A DNA stretch of 64,000 bases from Rhynchospora pubera (Eukaryota > Streptophyta > Magnoliopsida > Poales > Cyperaceae), in assembly GCA_028095005.1 (NCBI GenBank), contig CM051461.1:62291840-62355839 (forward strand). The letters run 5' to 3'. The notes under the pieces are model-generated. The model did not search any database. It saw nothing but the letters and a program-made list of their open reading frames with translations, and had not been told where the DNA came from. Positions 24,601 to 36,300 of this stretch are shown here, one piece after another. The position numbers and the translations under genes are program-made. Within the stretch, counting starts at the first letter, position 1, and every line of letters begins with the position of its first letter.

Positions 24601-25375
24601 TGATATAATGGAACAAATTGCATTGAGTAATGCTGTTGAAACTGGGAAGCTTTGTGATTCAAGAAGGAGAGAAATAGGTATAGATGGTACAATATTCCTT
24701 TTATCGTGTAGAAGAGAGGGCATGCTTTCCTCTACCAAGGAATATTCCAGTTTCGCCGAGGAGAATATTCTCTCAGCGCAAGGGCGAAAAATGAAGATTG
24801 TAGTGGGATCTCCTAATATGGTGATTGGTAGTTCCTTGAATAGAAGGGTTGTGGTAACTCGGAGATGTGAGTCGGCAAAACGTAAGAGCAACACTTGTTA
24901 TGGATCACCAAAACGACCTCACATAGGGCTTGACTTGAACCTACCAATTGAAGAATCACAAGGTGAACCAGAGAATAATTCCTCGTCAGAGGATGATACT
25001 GATACTTGGGTCGAAGGATTATTTGAGAAACTGGACCGAAGGGTTGAATTTAGTGCCTTCAACTATAATGCCTTGGCTGAAGACGTGTTACGTAATGTAA
25101 ATAAGGTCTTTTGTGAAAATTTTGGTTCGATGAGTTGCCAGTTGGAGATTGAAATGGATGCCATGGAGCAAATACTTGCTGTAGAAGAAAGAAGAATAAT
25201 ATGTGAATGGGTGGAGACAGTTTTGGGAGCTAGTTTTGGGGAGATGAAGCAAAGGTGTAGTCAGGTTTCGGGTACAGTTATTTTTAGGCTTGTGGCTTGC
25301 GAAAGGGACCTCCTAAGGGAGGGAGAAAATTTGCCAGGTTCTTCACTGTTGCCTTCTAAGATTATCATAAGCTAA
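21612..25375 (+). CDS. SMXL6/7/8 (D53-like) strigolactone repressor, variant degron
   Basis: Nuclear Clp-ATPase-like repressor of the SMAX1-LIKE family, which is normally destroyed through D14-MAX2/D3 on strigolactone perception. Three exons: 21612-22771, 23152-23395 and 23774-25375, giving 1001 residues, the usual length. The start is MPTPVTAARACLTPEA, the typical D53/SMXL6-8 N-terminus, followed by the double Clp-N domain (about 1-170) with RRRSHAQTTSLH and AYSPRLQFKALEL. Exon 2 encodes FVPFGGFF and the Cys motif CSNCNYNYEQEV. Exon 3 has LQKKW, a degenerate P-loop region (WLGFQGGDQSAQKR, no functional Walker A), VVYIENVDKAD, the EAR repressor motif LDLNLP (854-859) and the conserved C-terminal D2 small domain. 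The degron normally reading RGKT before VVDY is HRMT (716-719) before IIDY. Intron 2 starts with GC (AAG|gcaatt) and ends with AG, phase 0. Exon 1 is much richer in G+C than exon 3, which is common for this family. Assignment to the SMXL6/7/8 clade is confident. Orthology to one member is not. Confidence 0.93.
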
Positions 25376-28300
25376 CCGTGTAGGTAGATATTGGGTGTAA
25401 TTACTTTGTATAATGGTAGTGTTGTTAGTATATTTTTCTTATATAAGGAAAGTATATAATAATTTGTAGCATGCTGTAGCTCTAGTGGTAATATTTTGGT
25501 TATTACTCAGGGATGAAGGCAGTTTGTAGCGTGTGTATATTGTAGTTCTGTTGTTAGTTATTGATAGTGATTGTGTGGTATTTTGATTCAGCAGCCGATC
25601 TCATATCTCACCTTTAGTTTTCGTTAATTTGAACGCTGCTTAAGGCGCTGGGAAATATCTACATTCTTTGTTTTTTATTCAAGAATGGTCATAAAAGAAC
25701 AGCAATAATGACTTGAAAGTTGAAAGGGAATAGTATTGCGTTGGTACTGGTACTGGTCTTGGCTGCTATTCCCTTTTTAGTCTGGTCTTAGGTGCCACAT
25801 TTAAAAAGTTTTAGAATCTGTGGGCCTTAGCAAATTGTTTTCTTGTAAGGAAAATGTAGTATACAAATAAAAGGTTTTCAGTAATTGACTTGATAATTTC
25901 CGAATATAACATTAACAAGGTTGGTCCCAACTTAAGACAAGCGCGGAAACCTAATTCAACCTAAATCCCTAACCAAATATGACTAACTTGATTAAGCCGA
26001 ACTGAACTTCAGCTAATATCGCTATCATAATTAGCTTGCAATCAATAAAGACTAATTTATGTTCATTACTTCATAGTTCATACTTAACTAGAGTCACTAA
26101 TACCATTTGCTAGCTAATTCTCTTCTATTATATCTTTACTGAATCAGTAGATTAATTCTCAAACCTCAGTTCTTTTTGGATCCTATTGGGGCAGAGGAAA
26201 CGAATTAAGGTTTCATTTGAAGGCGCGTGGGTGAACTAACAAATTATGGCCATGCAACATGCATGCACGTTCTTTTGTCCTCTTCATGTCTATATAAGAT
26301 GCAAAAAGAAGGCACCATTTTTTTCAAGGAAAATGACACCTCCCTGTCCATTTTGGCTAAAGCACCGTAGTTTGCTTTGGTACTTTCTAATAACTAGATA
26401 TTATGTAATAGTTCAGTATTAATTTTGCTAAAGGAAGAAGTTATCCTACTTTGATTATAAAAGAGAAAAGGAACTTAAACTACATTCGTAACCTCCGAGC
26501 TAGGTACGTACGAGGCTGCAATGCTCACAAATGAATTTATTAAAGAGGTACAATATCAGTTTCTCATGACATTTTTCACTCATTATGATAATCAGATAAT
26601 CTTACACATAATTTTCCTCCATAAGTCCAAAACCTGCATATATAAATTTGCATTACGATCTTGCAATAAACTTGTACATGATTCACATTTGATTTTACAT
26701 GCACCGATATATATATGGGTGGTGACGAGCCCATAGAGGATTTTCCGAGTGACCGAAATCATTACAATTAATATGCAGTAGGAGATTTGAGCAACTTAGC
26801 TGGCAACTAAACATGACAATAGTAATAAACGATAGTGTAACATACCTTGCACCAAAAGAGAGTGATGATAATGATTTCATACTACTAGCGAATATATATA
26901 GTACTTGTATGGGCACACGATACAATTTATTAAATGTTATTGTGCCTTTAGATTGAAATTACAGAATAGCTAGGATTGTTGTTTCAATGCAAAATGAAAA
27001 ATTACACGATCTGTTAACTTTGTCATGTTAACATCTGTGTTTAATAATTAATTAAATGCATCAACAAATGAAAGCAGCGTATATTGTATAATATTCTTGT
27101 GTAATGAATTACATCAGCGAAACCATATATAGACGCATGTATGTTGCTAAAAATGTAGAAATGCTCAATTACGGACAGCCAAGACTAGAGACAAGGATGA
27201 GGGGATGGAAGCACGCAACTATGTACTTAGTGAGATCATTCATATGAACTTATTAAGAGAGATTTACAAAAGCAATGAGTATTGAACAAATACGAGAACT
27301 ATAAGAGCGAGTCCTCATTTAATCTATTTGATCAGCCTAATATATTTGCATTTATTAGCTATATGCAGAGGAAAAGCATGGTAAATGTCAAACAAATAAA
27401 TTAATATGCTAAATTGGAGTTAAAAGTGATAAAGCAGGCTGAGATTCAGTAAAGCTTCACTGGCCCACTTCTATCCAATTAGAATAGTTTATTCATCTGT
27501 GAACAACAATTCTACACTCCAGCGGGCCTTGGCCTGATCTGGAGTTCATCGATTCATACTTATAGTTGATAAAAAATGGCGGTCCAAGAGAAAACGATTC
27601 GAGTGCTTCGCATCCGCATCCCTGAATTTAAAAACAAAATATAGTTCATCTTTTAATATTTTTCATCTGATTAAAATGTAAAATTGGAACATCGATTCTC
27701 TCGACTTTTAATATTTTTCTAAACATATATCAACTGCTTACGTATCTATATTCCGCGTCATCTGCAATCATATTGAAAATCTTGTTTTTGTAATAAAATT
27801 ACTAAATTGAAGTGCACCACTGCATCAATCTAAAAGAGGTGAATCAGATCAGCCGAAGATTATCAGACGGGTATTGTAAATAGTGGAACAGAAATGTTTC
27901 TTTTTCGTTTTGAAATTTGAGATAACATTTTTAGGGACAAAACTAGGAGGCTTGGGAAAAAAGGGAGCGAGGAGAAAAGGCACCTGTGTGACTGTGTCAT
28001 GTGTGTGTAGTGTGTTTGACCTTGAAAGGGGAAAAAAAAGCGCATACGAATTTTAAAAGCGAAACAGAATATGATGCAGGTTCCCATTATTGTCATCTAT
28101 CAGCTAAGCTGTCGTCGGCGCCTCCTACCTATTATATTATTATACAAACGTGTTATTACTTACTTGGCAATATTACTTATTCCAATATACTAGTGATTAA
28201 GTGATTTATCTTTTCATCAAACTAATTACGCACTTATGCAAATATAGTATTGGGAATGAGATGAATCGTATCACATCTGATACACGGCCTATTTAAAACA

Positions 28301-28870
28301 TACGTAATATATCTCTAATTTGCTTTCTTTTTATCAATCAATGTTTCTATTTTTTAGGATTGGGTGGCAAAACACCACACCGGGAAAAAAATATTAAAAA
28401 TTAAAACTATCGTGATTTTAAACAAATTTGTCGTGAAATATGATCTATCCCAAAATAAATTAGTGACCATTCGGTAGTTTTTATTGAAAAAAGCTGGAAG
28501 TATAATACTTGATATATTTAAAACAAAGTGGGATACATTAACGCTGAAGTATATCTTATATCCATGCATCACAAAAATAAATTAATTGGACAACAAGTCA
28601 ACAATGCCTTCAATAATTTTGACTTATCCATAATGCGGTCTAATAATATGATACAAATTAAAAGTTGCTTGACAGTTGGATGGCGACTAGAAAGGTGAAA
28701 CAATGAATAAACATCCGATGGCTATTCTCTATATAAGCAAACAAATTCAATTGAAAAACCTTTTTAGCTGTGGAGAATTTTAAGTATCAATATATATATG
28801 CGCTGTTAATTGGCATCATCGTGCTTGAAAGATATACATGTTGGTTATCTCCAGTTTTCATGAATATGGG
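25376..28870. other. SMXL 3' region and intergenic, no gene seen
   Basis: The first about 300 bp are likely 3' UTR of the SMXL gene. Beyond that is AT-rich sequence with short open frames that lack family resemblance. No terminal repeats could be paired. Confidence 0.45.
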
Positions 28871-28878
28871 CTTCGTTT

Positions 28879-29217
28879 GGGCTCCGTTTGGATGTGTTGA
28901 GAATAAGGTAGGAAGAAGGAAGAAGAGAAGAAATTTATTGGGAAGAGATAAATTTATTGGGAAGTGTGTAACTTTTGTGAAGAGTTTGGATGGTTAGGAA
29001 TAAATTTATTGAAAAAAATTCCTTATTTCTTATTCCTTCTTCCCACTTCCCACCATCCAAACACAGCCTTGGATAGGTGTGAGAAGAAGGAAAGAAAGGA
29101 AGAAGTGGGAAAAAGTATTGGGAAGTGTGTAACTTTGTGAAGAGTTTGAATTGTTTATAATTTTTTTTCTTTTTCTTCCTTCTTCTACTTTTTTTTTCCA
29201 ACAATCCAAACGCACCC
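28879..29217. mobile_element. Two abutting MITEs of the GGCTCCGTTTGGAT family
   Basis: The first copy runs from ggctccgtttggatg (28880) to accatccaaacacagcc (about 29068). The second starts immediately as ttggataggtgtgagaagaagg and ends aacaatccaaacgcaccc (29217). Both are purine-rich on the left and mirrored pyrimidine-rich on the right, with no coding capacity. Confidence 0.65.
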
Positions 29218-29472
29218 ATGGGTGTTCTCTCCGGTTTTGGTCTTGATCCAAGTGGCACCTGGAATTGAAGTTTTAACTGTTAAGATGATCACCAGAGGTA
29301 TACAACATTCAAAATACTGGAGAGCACTGATCAGAGAGCGTAATTAACATGATTCAAAGTTTCAAACTCACCTTATCCTGTCCTCTTGAGGGTTCAAGGA
29401 GTACAGAGTGAATAATGGAGCGGAGGTTGAGCTGCCCACATCTTTCCGAATGGTTTAAACCTGCTCTAGATC

Positions 29473-29473
29473 A

Positions 29474-29530
<57 letters not shown>

Positions 29531-29547
29531 TAAAAATAAATAAAATT
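29473..29547. repeat. (AAT)n microsatellite
   Basis: A long AAT array with A-rich interruptions at its right edge. Confidence 0.9.
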
Positions 29548-30029
29548 GGAAATAAAGGTAAACAGATGAAAAATGAAGAAATACACATCATATGGAATTG
29601 TTGTCTATTTTATCACTTCAAATTTAAGTCTATTCAATCCCAAATTCTGGAACAGATCCTAAGAATACTTTTGTAAACATCCAAAACCTCAGCGTCGCAA
29701 TAATTCATATTTTTAAATTTGAATTAGGAGTTTAGGAACCTGTGGGTCTTCATTTTTTTGCCAACGCATTTAGTTAACTACTATATAATAATTTTGATAT
29801 GTTTATTTCTCAATCACCTGATCAAGAATCAAAGTAACTGAAAAGATTATATAGTTTTATGAATATGAATCTTTCGTTAAATTAAATAAGATTAATAGAT
29901 CGAATCGCTTAAATTTTAAATTTTGAAATAAAAATTTTAAGAAATTGAAGTTGTGCGGCAATTTCAGGGTATCGCAAATGATCGGCGGGTTTCATGATGA
30001 CATTTTAACCCTTTTAGGCTCCAATTTTA

Positions 30030-31880
30030 ATTAAATAATTGTGTTTTTAGTTAGATTTTATTGTGTTTTATTGTTAGAATCTAGGTATTTTTGTTGCCCT
30101 TGTTAATTTGCAGGTTTCTCGAAGATTTGGTGCAATTCTAGAGTCTAGACAGCATCCAAATAGAGTAGTTTGAATCCAAGCAGTGCAGAGATGAGGAGAT
30201 GATGAAGACTACTGAAGAAACATGTAACAGATTTGCTTGAATCCCAACCGACAAGCACTTATAGAAGTTCTGATTTTGGTAACAATTTTTTTCCTATTTT
30301 AAAACCTTCCAAGGATGATTCTTCATGTTTTTTACCGACTTTGAGGACTATTTAAGGACACCTAGACCACCAGAAGAGGCATATGAATATTAGGGCGTGA
30401 TTGGAGGGGATAGCAGCAGTAACCGCGCGTCATGCCACTAGAAGAGGCATATGGATTTTAAGGCACGATTAGATGGACCCACTTGAAACTAGACAGGTCC
30501 GCTTATGATATGAAAGGAGAATCGATTGCTTATTGTTGTAATCTTTCTTTAGTCAATTTGTTTGTCTTCATGATTGATGCAGTTAAACTTGTGTTTTGAG
30601 TTTGTATGATGACAAGTAGGAGTAGTTAATAGAAGTTTCTTTAGTTTTATATTTTTGTCTATTTGATTTGCCATTCTTGATTTAATTTTTTTTTATTGCA
30701 TATTGCTTGAATTGATGGTTTTTATCCAATAGGCTAAGGACTTTTTAGATTTATAGGTAATTAGAATCCGAAATTTGAGTAAATTTGTGATTGCTTTTAT
30801 TAAGATAGGTATTGGCCGAGAGGTGAACCTAGGAATTAAACTGAAAGGTGTGTCTCTACCTAGTGTCGAGAGATATATGATGTCCTTGAAATTAAAAAGG
30901 TAAATCTAAATAACCTAAGTCATATAACAAGAGTTGAAAAATAGAATTTTTTAGAAGATTTGAAGGTTAAATTAGGAAATTAAATCAAGAACGAGAGAGT
31001 TAGCATTTTAAATCCTAATTAGATATGAAAATCTGCAAATTAGATAAAATATAGAATTAAATAAACCGAACTAATATTGTATTTAAATGGATCCGGCTGA
31101 AAGGGAATGGACCAGTTTGAATCCAACCATATATAGGTACCAAAAGCAATAGGTCCTAATTTCAGTTCCTAAGGGCCTTCTCTAGAAGGGGTGAACTGGA
31201 GCTAAAGAAAGGGAGAGTAATGATGTTAGCTTGCTCCAATCGTGGTTGTTGGGTGAATGAGCGAAAATGGAAGGAAACTGAAGATCCCCAAAACTTAAAA
31301 TTAGTAGAAAATTGGTTACTCCCGAAATCGAAGTGTAACGAAGAGACACTAGAAAATTAAATTTTTTTCCAACAATGTCCTTGATCTATTATTGCAATAT
31401 TACCTTTTTCAATTCAAATGAAAGGACAAAATTATCTTTTTACCTATTAAAAAGAAGATTAAACCAGTTACTCTCATGTATGCTTTTTGTAACATGGAGC
31501 AGGTGAACTTCATTTTCTTACACTTCTTTAGCTTTGATTTCTTTTCATTTCCTTACCTAATTAGTTCTGGTTCCTTGTTCCGAAACAAAGTGTAAATCGA
31601 ACTTTGTGCTTTTAGTAATTGTTTAGTTTAATTAGATTAGTTTACCTTACTCGTTTACTCAATTGAAACACCACAATAATTCTTAATATAATTGTTTTTA
31701 GACCCTTTTCCCATTAGTAAAATAAATTAGAATTGTTAAGAATCCTAGAAAAAGAATAGTTCGTCCCGTGATTTGACCCACAAGATATACCACATAAGAT
31801 TAGATTAATAGACACGAGATTTATTTTGATCTAGCCTCGATTAGTCAACACATGCATTATCTAGCTAGCTAGTATTTGCA
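30030..31880 (+). repeat. LTR-retrotransposon-like remnant
   Basis: The stretch combines a leader-like segment (30180-30560, containing two imperfect copies of agaagaggcatatg about 55 bp apart), a long non-coding tail, and a terminal part with ttcgtcccgtgatttgaccc (31760-31780). That last motif is reminiscent of the phrase found near the ends of plant gypsy LTRs. No coding domain or clear ends. The type assignment is tentative. Confidence 0.35.
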
Positions 31881-31919
31881 ATTTATTTTTCTAACTTCAT
31901 ATTTCAATGTTGTAGAGAT

Positions 31920-32120
31920 TTATAAACGAAAAAGTTTTTTGTTCCATTAAACGTTTCGTTTTTCATTTCCTATTAAAATTATCCATTTTCGTATTTCGTT
32001 ATCTGAAAATAGTATAATCACCCGTTCCGTTGATGGTTTCGCTTAAAACGACATAATTTTATATTTTATTAATCGTTTTGTTTCAATAGTAACGTGACGA
32101 CATAATAGTGTGATTGGTTT
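31920..32120. repeat. hAT-family subterminal-repeat fragment
   Basis: Dense in acgtttcgtt, cgttccgtt and cgttttgtttc motifs, like the subterminal regions of the elements at 8118 and 41297. Neither terminus (TAGGGCTG or its complement) is present, so this is a remnant. Confidence 0.35.
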
Positions 32121-32144
32121 CCGTTGAGAGGCCTAGACTATGGA

Positions 32145-32330
32145 GTCCAAATCTCGTGCCGCATGGCACGGTGCAGCGTACTCATTCCAGCCGTCCGATC
32201 TGATCTCGATAGTTAAATTTTTTTGGACCTATCAATTTGATATTATTCACGGAGCATCATCCATCATGAATCGAACAGTTAGAATAGTTGCGTTGCACCG
32301 TACCGTGCGGCACCAAATCTTATTTGTGGG
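32145..32330. mobile_element. MITE palindrome related to the SMXL-leader MITE
   Basis: The left arm aatctcgtgccgcatggcac and following ggtgcagcg pair with the right arm cgttgcaccgtaccgtgcgg and following caccaaatct. The interior carries ccagccgtccgatctgatct, matching the block in the MITE at 21371-21559. It forms a long imperfect hairpin. The 118-codon frame through it is not credible as a gene. Confidence 0.6.
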
Positions 32331-33190
32331 CTGTGTATTGTGTGGCCGAAAGAATAGAACATCACTCGAGGATCTCATGTATATATCATTTATTCATATG
32401 CTCGAACAGGCCGCGACGCAAATACAACCGTGCCTCTTTTCCACCACGTGTCTCAATTCCAGCACGTGGCTCATGCATCGTATATTTGGAGCTTGAGATG
32501 CCAAATGGCTGTGCTCTACATTTCTGAAAAATGGAAACATCCATTACGTTCAAAAATGATCTCAATTGTACTTAATTTATAATTAATAAAAGGGAAAACT
32601 CTTACTCCGCGCAATCTTTTTAAATCCCCTAATTTAATTCTTTGGATATCAGCTGTTCCTTTTCTTTTTTCCCCTTTATTTCTTTCACCTTCTCTCCTTT
32701 TTTTTTTTTTTTTTGAAAGTTAAGTTTATTGCGTCTCCCTTGTTGACTTGTAAGTTGTTATTATACATTAAATTTATTAAACAATTCTTAGATCCGATAA
32801 CCTCCATATGTAGAAATATTTTTTATAATGCGTTGAAAAATATTAAATATTGTTTCCTACCTGAGATCTCAGAATTCAAATATAAAGACATATCTGGTAA
32901 AATAATTAATAATCCAGAAATTTTTCTCAAAGGCTCGTCACAAAAAAAATGCTGATTGGACTTACAAAATGAAAAAAGAAAAGAAAAAGAATGCATCCTA
33001 TAAATCTATTAATATTGAAAAATTGTTTGAAGTCCTCAAATGGAATCAACCTTTCTGATATTTTAAGTTTTGATTGGTTTTTGGAAATTAGGATATATTT
33101 TGTTCATATTCTAAGTACATACATTGGACAAGAAATTTCAGTACACCTCCAGTGGTTTTAAAAATGGAGTGAGGCCTAGATTGGTAGGAT
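32331..33190. other. Intergenic, nothing recognised
   Basis: AT-rich with a poly-T run near 32699-32714. No supported frame. Confidence 0.45.
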
Positions 33191-33203
33191 ACTGACTTTA
33201 CCC

Positions 33204-33213
33204 TATATATAAA
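33204..33213 (+). promoter_or_regulatory. TATA box of the dioxygenase gene
   Basis: TATATATAAA lies 114 bp upstream of the ATG at 33327, a normal distance for a plant core promoter with a short leader. Confidence 0.6.
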
Positions 33214-33326
33214 TGCAACTATACACATAATATCTGCAACACCTTTCTAACAGAATTCAGTCCCTAACCCTAATTAGTTTAGAGCGCAGCCTTCTTCAAC
33301 CTACCCAAAAGATTGGAAATATCCCA

Positions 33327-36300
33327 ATGGGTTATCCACCAAATGAGTGGCCGGAGCCGATCGTGCCCGTTCAGTCACTATCAAACAGTGGCATTCACTA
33401 CAAGAATTCGTTGTATTTGCGAGAATTTAAAAAAGGTCTGTCCCGTGGACATGTCGACGGGAATAATCGTTTGAGAGGAAATATCGACGGGAATAGAATC
33501 CTCGTAATTGCCCTCCTAGCAAATAATCGGAATGCGCGAGGAAGCCTCGGGAATACTTTTAACGAGGTAAAATCGCAAATATTGCCGTGGATAACTAACC
33601 CCGGAGATATAAAGTTCGCAAGCCACCCTGGCGATTCGAAACTGTATTTCATATTATTGTATTATTTATTGATTATATTATTAAATTAGTTATATATTTT
33701 TATAGAGTAATGTTAATGTCAAATATGTTTGACGTCAAACTAGATCTGAACAATAACTATTCAAATTTCAAATGGTTAATCTAAACCGCTCTATGTAGTT
33801 TCTATATTTAAATTTCTATCAAAACTAAATTTTACATACAACAACAACAACTAAGTCTTTTGTCCCAAACAAGTTAGGATAGGCTAGAAAGGAATCCAAC
33901 AAGAGAACACATCCAAGAACAAAAAAAAAACAAAACATAAAAAGATACTAATAATAAGACTAGCCATACTATTAGATAGAGAATTACCTAAAAATATAGT
34001 ATAAAAAATTCAAAGAATATAATATTTGATTTCCAATAAGATTTTATAATGAAAAAAAAATTGAGCAGTTTGGATTGATCATTGTAGTCTTTGATTAGTG
34101 ATATTCAAATTCTATTATAAATTTATGACTCAATGGAGTTTGATGGACATACCGTCAAATTAGTCAAGCTCTAACATTACTTTTTTATTTTAATTATTTT
34201 AAAAAATATTTTTTCTTAATTTGACTAGATTGATCTATTTTTTATTTAGGTATTTACTAATATTTATAACATTAATACAGTTTTTATAACCTTGACTTAT
34301 TAATTTGAAACACTAGTATGAAAAATATATAAAACATTAATGAATAGTTTTTGTAACACTGACTTACTAATCTGAAACATTAATATAAAAAATATTCTAA
34401 CATCAATAAAAAATTTTTATATCTTTTTAATTTTAAGATAATCATCGTTTTAAAAAAAAGATTAATGAACCTAAAACAGGATTATCTAAAAAAACTGATA
34501 ATTAGTAAAATAATTAAAAAAAAAATTAAAATTGGTTTTGAACTATATTTCCATAATACTCCCATACAAATTAATAATAACTATTATTATGTAAATTATT
34601 ATAAATTAATATATATTAACAATTTTAATTTAGGTTGTCAGGTATTATAATATGCAAGTATATATGAAAACAAGAATCTATATCAAGCATCTGTTGTTTT
34701 ATGATAAATCCAACAAAACCACCTGTTGTATTTAATGATAACACTTTGTTATTATAAAACATGACTTATGGTTCAATTTAAAAAATTATGTCTTTTTTTT
34801 ATATATATTTGTGATACACATAATAGTTCAAAGGTCATGTGATCCATCAATAACTTGATTTACGAATTCTGTTATCATTTATATACAAATTAATATGGTC
34901 ATTTATGTTGTGTTGTATATGATATGATATACACCGAAACATACTATTTTCTTAAAGTAATCCAATCATACTATTACTGATATCAATTAATCCCCAACGC
35001 CTCGTAGCAAATAGTGCCAGGCTGCCAGCCGTCAGATTTTATCCAATGAAGCAAACAAGCATCACCGATCCATGCCCCATGGCCATAATCCGTGTGTTGT
35101 CAAAACTACCAATCAAAAAACGCCATTTTGCAATGTATTATTGGTAACTGAAAGAGAGACCACGCTGTGCACTCTCTCCACTATCTTCTCATATCATCTT
35201 CGTAAGGATATTTTATTTAAAAAAGTATGACAAATTTAGAGTGGTATATTTCTAACTAGCTATGTTTTTAGAAAGAATTAATTAATGATATAAAGCTCAT
35301 TTTGGTGATTAGATTAGCATATTTCCAATTAGCAATTTATGTTTGTTATTTTTCAAATTACAAAACAACTGTTGTGGTGTAAAACTTAATTTTCCTACTT
35401 ATTAATATTGAAGGGCATAACCGTAATGAAACACTTGTTAATTGTTAATAAGTACTATGATAAATAATTAAATATAAATGCATTCATGTATTAGCTTATT
35501 ATGTATCATATTATTATATCAAATAAATACGTTTTGATGGATCCTCATCATTCAGGAAGTGAAAAACATTGTTTGAATGCATTCAATAATACCTCTACGT
35601 GATTTTAGCGGAAATATATTTTTTATTTCCTTAATTGTATTTTGTAATTATATATTAAATAAATAATAATGTATACAATAATCGTATTCTCATATAATTC
35701 TTTCATAGATGGCGCCAAATTAAGTAGTTACGATTTTTTTTACCAATTAAAAAAAAACTGTCGAAAAATAATTAAAACTACAAATAACCTCCCACTAGCT
35801 AATAACCTCCCACTCATCCGTCTTTTTTAATAAGTTGTGTGACCAAATCCAATAATCTATTCCTGTGCACAGTTATTCAATTTCATTCATAACTTAAGGT
35901 TTTCTGGTGGTTGTGTACAACTTAAGAATATTTTTCCCGCCGACATATTGATGGCTTTAATTCGGCACTCTATTTTAAAACATACGACTTTTTCCCGTGT
36001 TAAAAATATGCTTATTACCGACCAGTTACAATTACTCTCGCTATTTTAATCATTCCCGAGGAAATAAAGAAATGTTTCGCCGAGTAAGATTGGTTTTTCC
36101 CGTTTTTGCCTTATTATTCCCGTGGATAGTTAAACTATCCACGGCAATTAAATTTCGATCCACGGGAATAATCAACATTCTTGTAGTGATTACTGAAATC
36201 CCCTCAAAATACATTAAACCTCCTATCGACCGTCCATCACTCGACTCCTTTCATAACTCAGAAACTGATCTCTACATACCGGTGATTGACATCAGTCCCC

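Larger units (their letters stand above)
33396..36188. mobile_element. Non-autonomous CACTA (En/Spm-type) transposon, 2793 bp
   Basis: The ends are CACTACAAGAAT (33396) and ATTCTTGTAGTG (36177-36188), a perfect 12-bp terminal inverted repeat. The flanking ATT at 33393-33395 and 36189-36191 is the 3-bp duplication diagnostic of CACTA elements. Both subterminal regions carry repeated short motifs in opposite orientations (cgacgggaata, ccgtggata, cccgaggaaataaa), where transposase would bind. There is no transposase frame, so it must be mobilised in trans. It carries a nested MITE (33707-34180). Confidence 0.95.

Noticed and set aside
32140..32527. 118- and 79-codon frames
   Set aside because: They run through a palindromic MITE and show no conserved domain.
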